Shown here: in pieces, positions 51,966 through 60,007 of the stretch
How positions within the stretch are numbered: the stretch's first letter is position 1
Layout: each line of letters starts with the position of its first letter
Assembly: GCA_050916095.1 (NCBI GenBank)
Contig: CP050901.1
Coordinates: forward strand, 3,720,001 to 3,784,000
DNA length: 64,000 bases
Origin: JANPCX01 sp050916095
GTDB lineage: Bacteria; Pseudomonadota; Gammaproteobacteria; Burkholderiales; Burkholderiaceae_C
Reading direction: 5' to 3'
Position numbers and translations under genes: made by a program
The notes under the pieces: generated by a model
Told to the model about the DNA's origin: nothing
Databases searched by the model: none
What the model saw: the letters and a program-made list of their open reading frames with translations, nothing else

Positions 51966-54575
51966 ATGAGCAAGACTTTGATCATTGCGGAAAAGCCCAG
52001 CGTGGCCCAAGACATCGTGCGTGCGCTCACGCCCACCGCGGGCAAGTTCGACAAACACGACGACCACTTCGAGAACGAACGGTATGTGGTCACGAGCGCC
52101 GTGGGCCACTTGGTAGAAATCAAAGCGCCGGAAGAATTCGACGTGAAACGCGGCAAGTGGAGCTTCGCCAACCTGCCGGTGATTCCGCCGCACTTTGACC
52201 TGGCCCCCATCGACAAAGCCAAATCACGCCTCAACGCGGTGGTCAAACTCGTGAAGCGCAAAGACGTCACCGCCCTGATCAACGCCTGCGACGCGGGCCG
52301 CGAGGGGGAGTTGATTTTTCGTTTGATCGTGCAATACGCAGGCAGCGAGAAAAAGCCCATCGACAAACCGATTGAACGCCTGTGGCTGCAAAGCATGACG
52401 CCGCAAGCCATTCGTGATGGGTTTGAAAAGCTACGCAGCGACGACGACCTGCGTGGGCTGTCGGACGCCGCACGCAGCCGCTCCGAGGCCGACTGGCTGG
52501 TCGGCATCAACGGCACACGGGCGATGACGGCGTTCAATTCACGCGACGGCGGTTTCTTCCTGACCACCGTGGGCCGGGTGCAAACACCCACGCTGTCCAT
52601 CATGGTGGAACGCGAAGAAAAAATTCGCAAACATATTTCGCGCCCTTACTGGGAAATCAAGGCCGACTTCGCCGCGCAAGCCGGCGAGTACGAAGGCAAA
52701 TGGTTCGACCCCAAGTGGAAGAAAAACGCGGACGACTTGGAGCAGCGCGCCGACCGCATCTGGAACGAGGCGGATGCACAGCAAATAGCCAAAGCCGTGC
52801 TCGGCCAACCCGCCCATGTGACGGAAGAAGCCAAACCCACCACCCAGAGTTCGCCGGGCCTGTATGACCTGACCACCTTGCAACGCGAGGCCAACTCGCG
52901 CTTCGGTTTTTCAGCCAAAACCACGCTGTCACTGGCCCAGGCCCTGTACGAAAAACACAAGGTGCTGACCTACCCGCGTACCGACAGCCGCTGCCTGCCG
53001 GAAGACTATGTGGGCGTGGTCAAACAGACGATGGAAATGATCAGCAGCGAGGACCTGCCCGGCCCCCTGCGCGAACTGGCCGTGCACGCCAAAAAGGCGA
53101 TCAAAGAGGGTTACGTCAAACCCATCAAACGTATTTTTGACAACAGCAAAGTTTCGGACCACTTCGCCATCATCCCCACCTTGCTGCCGCCCAAAAGTTT
53201 GAGCGAGATTGAGGCCAAGCTTTACGACATGGTGGTGAAGCGTTTCCTCGCGGTGTTCTTCCCGCCTGCCGAATTCATGGTGACCACGCGCATTTCCACC
53301 GTGAAAGTGGATGCGAAGGAGCACAGCTTCCAAACCAACGGCAAGGTCATGGTCAAACCCGGCTGGCTGGCCATTTATGGCCGCGAAGCGCAGGAAGACG
53401 ATGCCAACCTCGTCGCAGTGACGCCCGGCGAAGTGGTGCAGGTGGAAAGCGCAAGCGCCAATGCCTTAAAAACTAAACCCCCGGCCCGCTACACCGAAGC
53501 CACGTTGCTTAGCGCCATGGAAGGCGCGGGCAAGTTGATTGACGACGACGAGCTGCGCGAGGCCATGGCCGAAAAAGGCCTGGGCACGCCAGCCACCCGC
53601 GCCCAAACCATTGAAGGTTTGATCTACGAAAAATACATCGTGCGCGAAGGCCGCGAGTTGATCCCGAGTGCCAAAGCCTTCCAGTTGATGACGCTGTTGC
53701 GTGGCCTGCAGGTGGAAGAACTCACCAAACCCGAACTCACCGGCAACTGGGAGTTCCAACTCTCGCAAATGGAAAAAGGCCAGCTCAGCCGCGACACCTT
53801 CATGGCCGAGATCGCCGCCATGACGCAGCGTGTGGTGGCCAAAGCGAAAGAGTACGACCGCGACACCATTCCCGGCGACTATGCGACGCTGGAAACACCT
53901 TGCCCCAACTGTGGTGGCGTGGTCAAAGAAAACTACCGCCGCTTCACCTGCCAGGGCAAAACCGGATCAGCGGAAGGCTGCGGATTCTCCATCGGCAAAA
54001 TTCCCGGTGGCCGCGCCTTTGAGACGGCGGAGGTGGAAACCTTCATCCGCGACAAAAAAATTGGGCCACTGGAAGGCTTCCGCTCCAAAGCCGGTTGGCC
54101 CTTCACCGCCGAGATCAAACTCGTGTTCGACGACGAGATCAAAAACTGGAAACTGGAATTTGACTTCGGCGAAGACGCCAAAGCGGCTGAAGCGACGGAA
54201 GCGGTGGACTTCACCGGCCAAGAGTCCCTGGGCCACTGCCCCAAATGCCAGAGCCCCGTGTTCGAGCATGGCACGAGTTACGTCTGCGAAAAAAGCACAG
54301 GCCCGCACGCCACCTGCGATTTCAAGAGCGGCAAGATCATCCTGCAGCAGCCTGTAGCGAGAGAGGAAATGACCCACCTCTTGACCACAGGAAAAACCAA
54401 CCTGCTGGAAAACTTCGTCTCCAACAAAACCCGCCGCAAGTTCAAGGCCTACCTCGCGTTTGACAAAAAAGAAGGCAAGGTGAGTTTTGAGTTTGAGCCG
54501 AGGGCGGCGAAGGCGCCTGCGAAGACGGCGGGAAAAACGGCGGCGAAGAAGGTGGCGGCTAAGAAGGCGGCTTGA
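51966..54575 (+). CDS. topB: DNA topoisomerase III
   Basis: 869 residues. The ATG at 51966 follows GAGGAAACC. The Toprim domain has TLIIAEKPSVAQDIV and INACDAGREGELIFRLI. The catalytic tyrosine is in LTYPRTDSRCLPEDY, near residue 340. The C-terminus carries two zinc-ribbon-like elements (CPNCGGVVKENYRRFTC; CPKCQSPVFEHGTSYVC) and ends in a lysine/alanine tail (AKTAGKTAAKKVAAKKAA) that probably aids DNA binding. TopB decatenates replication intermediates and relaxes negative supercoils. The length (E. coli TopB 653) is increased by these C-terminal modules, as in many betaproteobacteria. Confidence 0.96.
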   Translation: MSKTLIIAEKPSVAQDIVRALTPTAGKFDKHDDHFENERYVVTSAVGHLVEIKAPEEFDVKRGKWSFANLPVIPPHFDLAPIDKAKSRLNAVVKLVKRKDVTALINACDAGREGELIFRLIVQYAGSEKKPIDKPIERLWLQSMTPQAIRDGFEKLRSDDDLRGLSDAARSRSEADWLVGINGTRAMTAFNSRDGGFFLTTVGRVQTPTLSIMVEREEKIRKHISRPYWEIKADFAAQAGEYEGKWFDPKWKKNADDLEQRADRIWNEADAQQIAKAVLGQPAHVTEEAKPTTQSSPGLYDLTTLQREANSRFGFSAKTTLSLAQALYEKHKVLTYPRTDSRCLPEDYVGVVKQTMEMISSEDLPGPLRELAVHAKKAIKEGYVKPIKRIFDNSKVSDHFAIIPTLLPPKSLSEIEAKLYDMVVKRFLAVFFPPAEFMVTTRISTVKVDAKEHSFQTNGKVMVKPGWLAIYGREAQEDDANLVAVTPGEVVQVESASANALKTKPPARYTEATLLSAMEGAGKLIDDDELREAMAEKGLGTPATRAQTIEGLIYEKYIVREGRELIPSAKAFQLMTLLRGLQVEELTKPELTGNWEFQLSQMEKGQLSRDTFMAEIAAMTQRVVAKAKEYDRDTIPGDYATLETPCPNCGGVVKENYRRFTCQGKTGSAEGCGFSIGKIPGGRAFETAEVETFIRDKKIGPLEGFRSKAGWPFTAEIKLVFDDEIKNWKLEFDFGEDAKAAEATEAVDFTGQESLGHCPKCQSPVFEHGTSYVCEKSTGPHATCDFKSGKIILQQPVAREEMTHLLTTGKTNLLENFVSNKTRRKFKAYLAFDKKEGKVSFEFEPRAAKAPAKTAGKTAAKKVAAKKAA

Positions 54576-54664
54576 GGTGTGTGATGGTGCCAACCTCATC
54601 AACGGTTGGCTCCACTGAGGAAGGAAGGCAACATGATCCAAAACCAATGGGTTGAAACACGGAC

Positions 54665-55297
54665 ATGAGTGAACCCAATCACCACGAAGCGGCACTGCTG
54701 CCTTTGGAAACCATCACGTTGCGCATCACCGTACTGCGTGGTCAACGAGTGATCATGGATTCCGACCTGGCGGCGCTGTATGCCGTACCCACCAAACGTT
54801 TCAACGAAGCCGTCAAGCGCAACCTGGCCAAGTTCCCGCCAGATTTCATGTTCACGCTCACCGAAGAAGAGTTCGCGGCTTTGAGGTCGCAATCTGCGAC
54901 CTCAAACGCTGGGCCAGTGGGCCGTGGAGGCAGGCGTTATGCACCCAGGGTGTTTACAGAACATGGTGCCCTGATGGCCGCCACCATTTTGAGCAGCCCG
55001 CGTGCCATCGAGATTTCTGTTTATGTGGTGCGTGCCTTTATTCGGTTGCGCGAACTGGCCACGCAGCATGCAGACTTGGCCACACGGTTGTCGGAACTTG
55101 AAGAAAAGACCGAAGCCCTGGCCCTCAATCACGACACGTTCAGCCGCAATACACGCAATCAGCTCAAGCAGGTGTTTGATGCGCTGCGTGAACTCATGAC
55201 GCCACCGGAGCCCCCAACGCCGCCCAAGCAGCCCATCGGCTTCATCAGGCATGAGGACAAGGGCAACAAAGCCAGTAGTGTGAAGAAGAGGAAGTGA
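54665..55297 (+). CDS. ORF6N-domain protein
   Basis: 210 residues. The ORF6N DNA-binding domain occupies 15-110: ITLRITVLRGQRVIMDSDLA; LYAVPTKRFNEAVKRNLAKF; MFTLTEEEFAALRSQSATS; GGRRYAPRVFTEHGALMAA. A coiled-coil (LATRLSELEEKTEALALNHD) and a basic proline-rich tail follow. ORF6N proteins are phage anti-repressor relatives also found as single chromosomal genes. No phage genes accompany it here. Confidence 0.88.
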   Translation: MSEPNHHEAALLPLETITLRITVLRGQRVIMDSDLAALYAVPTKRFNEAVKRNLAKFPPDFMFTLTEEEFAALRSQSATSNAGPVGRGGRRYAPRVFTEHGALMAATILSSPRAIEISVYVVRAFIRLRELATQHADLATRLSELEEKTEALALNHDTFSRNTRNQLKQVFDALRELMTPPEPPTPPKQPIGFIRHEDKGNKASSVKKRK

Positions 55298-55378
55298 ATT
55301 GGTCTTGGACTGCAAGGCAAATTCATCAATGGTGAAACTGACACCACGGCTGGCGCAAGCAAACGTCCGGACAAAATT

Positions 55379-55882
55379 ATGACTGTCGTATTTCGACTTC
55401 TGAAAGAGTTCTGGCTTCCCGGACTTGTCGCAGTAGGTTGGACAATCTACGCTGTTCACAGCTCAGCGGAGTCTTGGTCTGTCAAATCGATAGTCGAAAA
55501 TTTCGGGCCGGCATTCTTCTTAGTCAGTTGGGCGACGGCTCAATTGTTTCGTGTCAAGAGGCAAGTAGATGTTGAATCAAAGCTTTCTCAGATTGAGACA
55601 CGAGCTGAGTCTCTCTTGCAGAAACTTGACGGTCATCTCAAGGACTTCACTGGACACATCTATGGCGCTCCGAGTGGAGTCCACTTAGCCCCACGCGTTG
55701 CGTCAAACAGCCTGCTCGAATTGACGCTGAAAAATTCGTCTCGATATCCTGTAATTGACTTCTCCGCTGAGATCTCTGTTCATCACATTGGAGCAGATGG
55801 TGTTGTCACCCAGCCAAGAATCACCCAACACCTCTCTGTTGGGATAGCGTTCCCTCAGGTTGAACAGCGCACAGTCACGAAC
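55379..55882 (+). pseudogene. Membrane protein gene interrupted by IS3, 5' part
   Basis: 168 codons, MTVVFRLLKEFWLPGLVAVG to QVEQRTVTN. It has two hydrophobic segments (residues 12-28 and 42-57), a short coiled-coil (DVESKLSQIETRAESLLQKL) and the start of a beta domain (LELTLKNSSRYPVIDFSAEI). After the AAC at 55880-55882 an IS3-family element begins. The gene resumes at 57180 with IELQSERTAAIARMSTRTHK, in frame once one AAC is removed, giving about 241 residues. Base composition is lower in G+C than neighbours, suggesting horizontal origin. Family not recognised; the C-terminal half could be a ligand-binding beta domain. Confidence 0.85.
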
Positions 55883-55918
55883 TGACCTTGCCTCTGTAAT
55901 CCGTATCCCATAACCGAG

Positions 55919-56815
55919 TCACGAATTGGCTTGCATGGCCTGGGCCGCAAACCAGCTTTGCTCGAACTGCATCGGACTGACATAGGCCAGAGTCGAGTGC
56001 AGCCGGGCTTGGTTGTACCAAAGCAGCCAGGCCATGACCTCGTCTTTGGCTTGCCGCCTGGTTTCAAAGCGCTGCCCATGTAGGCGTTCTACCTTCAGTG
56101 ACCCGAACAAGGTCTCGCTGCACGCATTGTCCCAACAGTTGCCCCGCCTGCTCATGGACGCCTGAATTCCGTACTCACTGAGCACGTCCCTGAAGTCTTG
56201 GCTTGCGTATTGACTGCCTCTGTCGCTGTGGAAGATCAGCCCTGCGCCTTTGTCTGGATGTCGCTTGAACCATGCCATGCGCAGCGCATCAATGACGATG
56301 TCGCGTGTCATGTCTTGCCGCAAGCTCCAGCCCACCACTTGACGGCTGAAGAGGTCAATCACCACTGCCAGGTACAGCCAGCCCTCTTGGGTGTCGATGT
56401 AGGTGATGTCCCCCGCCCACACCTTGTCAGGCTCTTGAACGTTGAATTGCCGCTCCAGCAGGTTGGGTGCAATCGGCAAATCATGTTTGCTGTCGGTGGT
56501 GATCTTGAATCTGCGTTTGCCTTTGGCGCGAATGCCGTGCAATTGCATGAGCTTTTGCACCCGGTCTTTGCCCACCCGGATGCCGCGTGCCAGCAGTTCT
56601 TTCCACATGCGAGGCCAGCCGTAGCTGGCCCTGACCTGGGCGTGAATTGCTTTGATGTGTACCAGCAAGGCGTCATCACTGAGGTGGCGTCGTTGCGCCG
56701 CACTGGCCCGCCGCAGGAAGTGCTCGTGATACCCGGCCACGCTGACACGCAGAACCCGGCACTGCACAGAGATTGGCCACACCCGCCGGTGGCTTTGTAT
56801 GAAGGCGTACTTCAC
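55919..56815 (-). CDS. IS3-family transposase OrfB (DDE integrase)
   Basis: 298 residues. An HTH_21-like N-terminal segment (RASYGWPRMWKELLARGIRV) precedes the integrase core: first aspartate in VWAGDITYIDTQEG, second in FHSDRGSQYAS, glutamate in NCWDNACSETLFGSLKVE. The C-terminal YNQARLHSTLAYVSPMQFE is the IS3 signature. It is read by reinitiation or by frameshift from OrfA; the start overlaps the OrfA stop. No clear A-AAA-AAG slippery run is seen, so the frameshift signal is uncertain. Confidence 0.95.
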   Translation of the reverse strand: MKYAFIQSHRRVWPISVQCRVLRVSVAGYHEHFLRRASAAQRRHLSDDALLVHIKAIHAQVRASYGWPRMWKELLARGIRVGKDRVQKLMQLHGIRAKGKRRFKITTDSKHDLPIAPNLLERQFNVQEPDKVWAGDITYIDTQEGWLYLAVVIDLFSRQVVGWSLRQDMTRDIVIDALRMAWFKRHPDKGAGLIFHSDRGSQYASQDFRDVLSEYGIQASMSRRGNCWDNACSETLFGSLKVERLHGQRFETRRQAKDEVMAWLLWYNQARLHSTLAYVSPMQFEQSWFAAQAMQANS

Positions 56816-57111
56816 GTCGATCCCTTTGCAAAGTACGCCGTGGCCTTTTCCAGGATGTCGCGCTCCATCTTGACCCGCGCCAGCTCTGCCCTCAAGCGGC
56901 TGATCTCCATTTGTTCGCTGCTTACCTTGACCCGGCTGTCAGCGCCCTTGAGTTTGCCTTCGCGGTGCGCTTTGATCCAGTTGAACAGCGTCTGCTCAAC
57001 CACCCCAAGCGTCCTGGCCGCTGCCGCCATGCTTTGGCCGCCTTCCACCAGCCGCACCGCCTCGAACTTGAACTCCTGCGTGTACCTCGCCCTTTTGGCT
57101 CTCTTCGTCAT
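56812..57111 (-). CDS. IS3-family transposase OrfA
   Basis: 99 residues. RYTQEFKFEAVRLVEGGQSM with AAARTLGVVEQTLFNWIKAH is the HTH that binds the terminal repeats. The leucine-rich coiled coil (EISRLRAELARVKMERDILE) is typical of IS3 OrfA and carries the dimer interface. It ends TAYFAKGST with the stop overlapping OrfB. Reads from just inside the right end of the element. Confidence 0.95.
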   Translation of the reverse strand: MTKRAKRARYTQEFKFEAVRLVEGGQSMAAAARTLGVVEQTLFNWIKAHREGKLKGADSRVKVSSEQMEISRLRAELARVKMERDILEKATAYFAKGST

Positions 57112-57179
57112 TTCCGCTCTCCTTTGCTTGCGATTGAATCACTCAGCAAGGGATACGGTTTTCGGGGGCAAGGTCAAAC

Positions 57180-57401
57180 ATTGAACTTCAATCGGAGCGA
57201 ACAGCTGCAATTGCTCGAATGTCCACTCGAACACACAAAGCCCTTCAGATCTTCGTCGCGCATCGGTGCGAAGACAAAGTCAGCATAGCCTTTAGAACAT
57301 ATGTCGATGGACATCTCGCCGATGAAGTGTGTGCATCGGATTTGCTTGAAGGTGATCTTGAGTCTTTGAAGGCATTTGCGGATCTTTCCACACCGCGCTA
57401 G
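57180..57401 (+). pseudogene. Membrane protein gene interrupted by IS3, 3' part
   Basis: 74 codons including stop: IELQSERTAAIARMSTRTHK, ALQIFVAHRCEDKVSIAFRT, YVDGHLADEVCASDLLEGD, then ESLKAFADLSTPR. It is the direct continuation of the frame at 55379-55882. An internal ATG at 57219 could give a separate 60-residue product, but there is no ribosome-binding site of note. A hairpin TTCCAAT/ATTGGAA (57402-57424) directly follows the stop. Confidence 0.82.
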
Positions 57402-57506
57402 TTCCAATTTCAGCAGCATTGGAATCAAACCTAACACTCACACATTTAATTCGTTGAGCGGCTTGTTTAAGCCACTCCGTCGATAGCCCCATCTGGCATC
57501 ATCACC

Positions 57507-57999
57507 ATGCCCACCCACCTCCCACCCAACACCGTTCACCCCCTAACCCGCGACGAGTGGCGGGCGTGGCTGCAAGCCCAACATCAACGGGATGAAGGCG
57601 TTTGGTTGGTGTCGTACAAAAAAGCCAGCGGCAAACCCAGCCTGGGGTACGACGCGGTGGTGGAAGAAGCACTTTGTTTTGGTTGGGTGGACAGCAAGCC
57701 GCGCAAACTCGATGAGCACCGCACCATGTTGTGGTTCTCGCCGCGCAAGCCCAAATCAGCGTGGTCGCGGCCAAACAAAGAGCGGGTGGCGCGGTTGATG
57801 GAGCAAGGGCTGATGCATTCCAGCGGCTTAGCGAAAATCAAAGCCGCTCAGGCGGACGGTTCATGGACGGCGCTTGATGAAGTGGAGCAACTGATCATCC
57901 CCGCCGACTTGGAAGAAGAACTCGCCCGCCACCCCGACGCCACCGCCCACTTCAACGGATTTCCCCGCTCGGCCAAGCGCGGCATCTTGGAGTGGATTA
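57507..57999 (+). pseudogene. YdeI/OmpD-associated-family gene, 5' part
   Basis: 164 codons plus one base. VHPLTRDEWRAWLQAQHQRD, EGVWLVSYKKASGKPSLGYD, EALCFGWVDSKPRKLDEHR and LWFSPRKPKSAWSRPNKERV are the YdeI/OmpD-associated (bacteriocin-protection) family core. The frame reaches GILEWIS and enters the insertion sequence at 58000. Removing the element and one GGATTA duplication gives GILEWISQAKRPETRAKRVQ, the normal helical C-terminus, for a 199-residue protein. Function of the family is unclear. Confidence 0.9.
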
Positions 58000-59629
58000 G
58001 TCGGCCCTGCAAAATTCATTTCACCCCGCAAGCCATTACTGACGATGGCGTGAATTTCCAACCGAGCAAGTTTTTTGCGCCGAGCCGTGCCCTGGCTGCC
58101 CTGAGTTGACCCCATAAGCTCAGCCCGAGCAGGGTCAACAAAAACGCCTTCGCGTCTTTTGCAGACTTGGCCGCGATAGCCCGCAGCAGCCAGCGGATGT
58201 TGTACCCCGCCGCACAACTCAGTGCGTGCAGCGCATCACCCAACTCGCCTTTGAGCCAACAGCGCTGCATGCCGTGGTCCACCTTGGTGTGGCCGATCAG
58301 CGGCTCGATGGCCTGACGCCGTTTGAGCCACTTGCGTTGCACCTTGGTCAGTGACTTGTACTTGCCACGGTGGATGATCTCCACGTTCGGGTTGTCCGCG
58401 TCCACGCCCCGGAACCCCAAGTCCACGACCACTTGCTTGGGCACACGCCCCAGGTCTTGCATCAGGTTGTTGGTTTGCTCCAGTTGCGCAGCCAATGTGT
58501 GCCCATCAAACGGGTTGCCGGGGAAACTTCTGGCCCCCACCATCAAACCACGCAGGTGCGTGACAGCCAGGCTGACCTTCACACCAAACTCATAGGGCTT
58601 CCTGGCCTTGCCCTTGCCGATGCACTCCACCTCAGGCGCATGCAGCGCGTACAGCTTGCCCTTGTCGCCTCGCTGTTGCGTGCGGATGCGTTCGGCCCGC
58701 TCCAACCAGGTCTTGAGCGCACTCAGCGCTGTCGGCCCGGGTGCCACCAACACATCAAGCTTGCGCTGCACTTCACGCATCACCACCCCGAGGATTGTGC
58801 GCTGGCGTTTGACGGCTTTCTTCAAACGCTTGAACTGCTTGGCGTGGGCGTAACCCCCGGCCTGGCGTCTGAGCGTTTTGGCTTCAAACGCAAATGTCTG
58901 CTTCAAACTGATGCCCACTCGTTTGGCAGCATTCACCACTTTGTGCCGCGCAATCTCCAGCAGCCGACTGTCCACCGGGTGGGCGATGGCCTTCTCCTGC
59001 ACGGTGGTGTCCACGATCACGCGTTCCAGCTCGCTGGGCTTGATGGCCTTGATCTGCACCGCTGTCTCGATGGTGGCCTTGAGCAACTGCTCCAGACCTT
59101 CTTCGCCCACGGCGCGGCGAAAGCGGCCGATCTGGGTTGGATCGCAGGGCAAGCGTGGTTCGTAATACTCCATGCCGCTGAAGAACTGCCACACCACGTT
59201 CTCGCTCCAGCGCTGAACGAGTTCTTCGTCACTGAGGTTGAAGGAGTTCTTCAGGTACTGCAAGCTGGCCATCAGCCGAATTGACAGGCGCGGGCGGCCT
59301 GCGGGGCTGATGCCGTTGCCAAATTCGACTTCATGCGCTCCCAACAAGTCCGCCGTCACCCGCTTGGAGCCTGGGCGAGCCTGGCGAGCGAAGTGCGGTG
59401 CCAGGGCTTGTTCAATCGCGGCCCAGGGCAGCCGTTTGCTCAAAACCACCAGTGGATGTTTGTGATCGACCATCCCGTCCAGGCGTGCGCGAAAGAAGTC
59501 TGCGGTGGCTGTCATGCAAATCCCCCAGAAAAATTACTCTCCGATAACGATTCCTGAGAGATCCCGTCGTCAGCATTTACCCCATATCGCCAGCATTCAT
59601 GCGGGTTGCAGGGGTTTTGCAGGGCCGAC
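58000..59629 (-). mobile_element. 1630-bp DDE insertion sequence, copy B, inserted in ydeI-like gene
   Basis: Same length and ends as copy A (GTCGGCCCTGCAAAA inverted repeats) in the opposite orientation. 6-bp target duplication GGATTA at 57994-57999 and 59630-59635. The transposase product is identical to copy A over 499 residues. Each copy has its own matching duplication, so they inserted independently, and the 11.6 kb between them has not been left inverted by recombination. Confidence 0.95.
58016..59515 (-). CDS. IS5/IS1182-type DDE transposase (copy B)
   Basis: 499 residues, identical to the transposase at 44872-46371. The DDE blocks ERVIVDTTVQEKAIAHP, VVVDLGFRGVDADNP and RRQAIEPLIGHTKVDHG are all intact. 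The gene starts 115 bases inside the right end of the element and stops 16 bases from the other end. Long antisense frames over it are shadows. Confidence 0.93.
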   Translation of the reverse strand: MTATADFFRARLDGMVDHKHPLVVLSKRLPWAAIEQALAPHFARQARPGSKRVTADLLGAHEVEFGNGISPAGRPRLSIRLMASLQYLKNSFNLSDEELVQRWSENVVWQFFSGMEYYEPRLPCDPTQIGRFRRAVGEEGLEQLLKATIETAVQIKAIKPSELERVIVDTTVQEKAIAHPVDSRLLEIARHKVVNAAKRVGISLKQTFAFEAKTLRRQAGGYAHAKQFKRLKKAVKRQRTILGVVMREVQRKLDVLVAPGPTALSALKTWLERAERIRTQQRGDKGKLYALHAPEVECIGKGKARKPYEFGVKVSLAVTHLRGLMVGARSFPGNPFDGHTLAAQLEQTNNLMQDLGRVPKQVVVDLGFRGVDADNPNVEIIHRGKYKSLTKVQRKWLKRRQAIEPLIGHTKVDHGMQRCWLKGELGDALHALSCAAGYNIRWLLRAIAAKSAKDAKAFLLTLLGLSLWGQLRAARARLGAKNLLGWKFTPSSVMACGVK

Positions 59630-59742
59630 GGATTAGCCAGGCAAAAAGGCCGGAGACCCGCGCCAAACGGGTTCAGGAAACTGCACGGCTGGCACAGGAC
59701 AACGTGCGCGCCAATCAGTGGCAGCCCAAACCAGCGCCCTGA
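59630..59742 (+). pseudogene. YdeI/OmpD-associated-family gene, 3' part
   Basis: After the second GGATTA the frame continues QAKRPETRAKRVQETARLAQ, DNVRANQWQPKPAP and TGA at 59740-59742. That stop lies inside a dispersed repeat starting at 59736, so the last two codons and the stop appear to be supplied by the repeat. The gene may therefore have lost its original extreme C-terminus before the IS arrived. Confidence 0.85.
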
Positions 59743-59824
59743 GCCTGCCGAAGGGCCTTGACCGAGGCACATGCTGGCTTCGACGGGTCCTGTCCTGAGC
59801 CCGTCGAAGAGTCAGCCCGAACGG
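59736..59824. repeat. Dispersed palindromic repeat, copy 8
   Basis: About 89 bases from GCCCTGAGCCTGCCGAAGGG to GTCAGCCCGAACGG, in the reverse orientation to copies 1, 4 and 7. It overlaps the stop codon of the YdeI-family remnant. Confidence 0.82.
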
Positions 59825-60007
59825 CTTTTTTGTCGCCACCCCTGAAAACATCAATCACCAATGCATGACGCTTGTCCGCTTAATTTCTGACTTGTGCGCA
59901 CTTGATGGAGACGTGGTGCAGTACCTCCGTTCGCGGTGGGGACGGCGATTGCTCCTCGTTTGCACACGGGTCCGTACATGCAGCACTGGCGCGCCACAAA
60001 CAGGACC

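Larger units (their letters stand above)
55883..57176 (-). mobile_element. IS3-family insertion sequence (1294 bp)
   Basis: Imperfect terminal repeats TGACCTTGCCTC...CCGTATCC on the left and TGACCTTGCCCC...CCGTATCC read inward from the right. The target duplication is 3 bp, AAC (55880-55882 and 57177-57179), normal for IS3. It carries orfA and orfB with overlapping ATGA. Both frames and the ends are intact, so the element is probably active. Confidence 0.94.

Noticed and set aside
55883..57176. Long plus-strand frames across the IS3 element (for example 56198-57184)
   Set aside because: They are antisense shadows of OrfA and OrfB, which have all expected DDE motifs.
57425..57500. Integron attC-like site before the YdeI-family gene
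   Set aside because: There is a CTAAC, a TTCGTTGAGC and a GGCTT/AAGCC stem, but the paired GTTRRRY core on the other side is missing and no integrase or other cassette is present.
44758..59629. Composite transposon formed by the two IS copies
   Set aside because: Each copy is flanked by its own 6-bp duplication and sits inside a gene whose two halves lie on either side. A composite element would show one outer duplication, not two independent ones.
16305..59824. CRISPR array made of the CCGTTCG repeats
   Set aside because: Copies are dispersed, of unequal length and in both orientations, not regularly spaced, and no cas gene is present.
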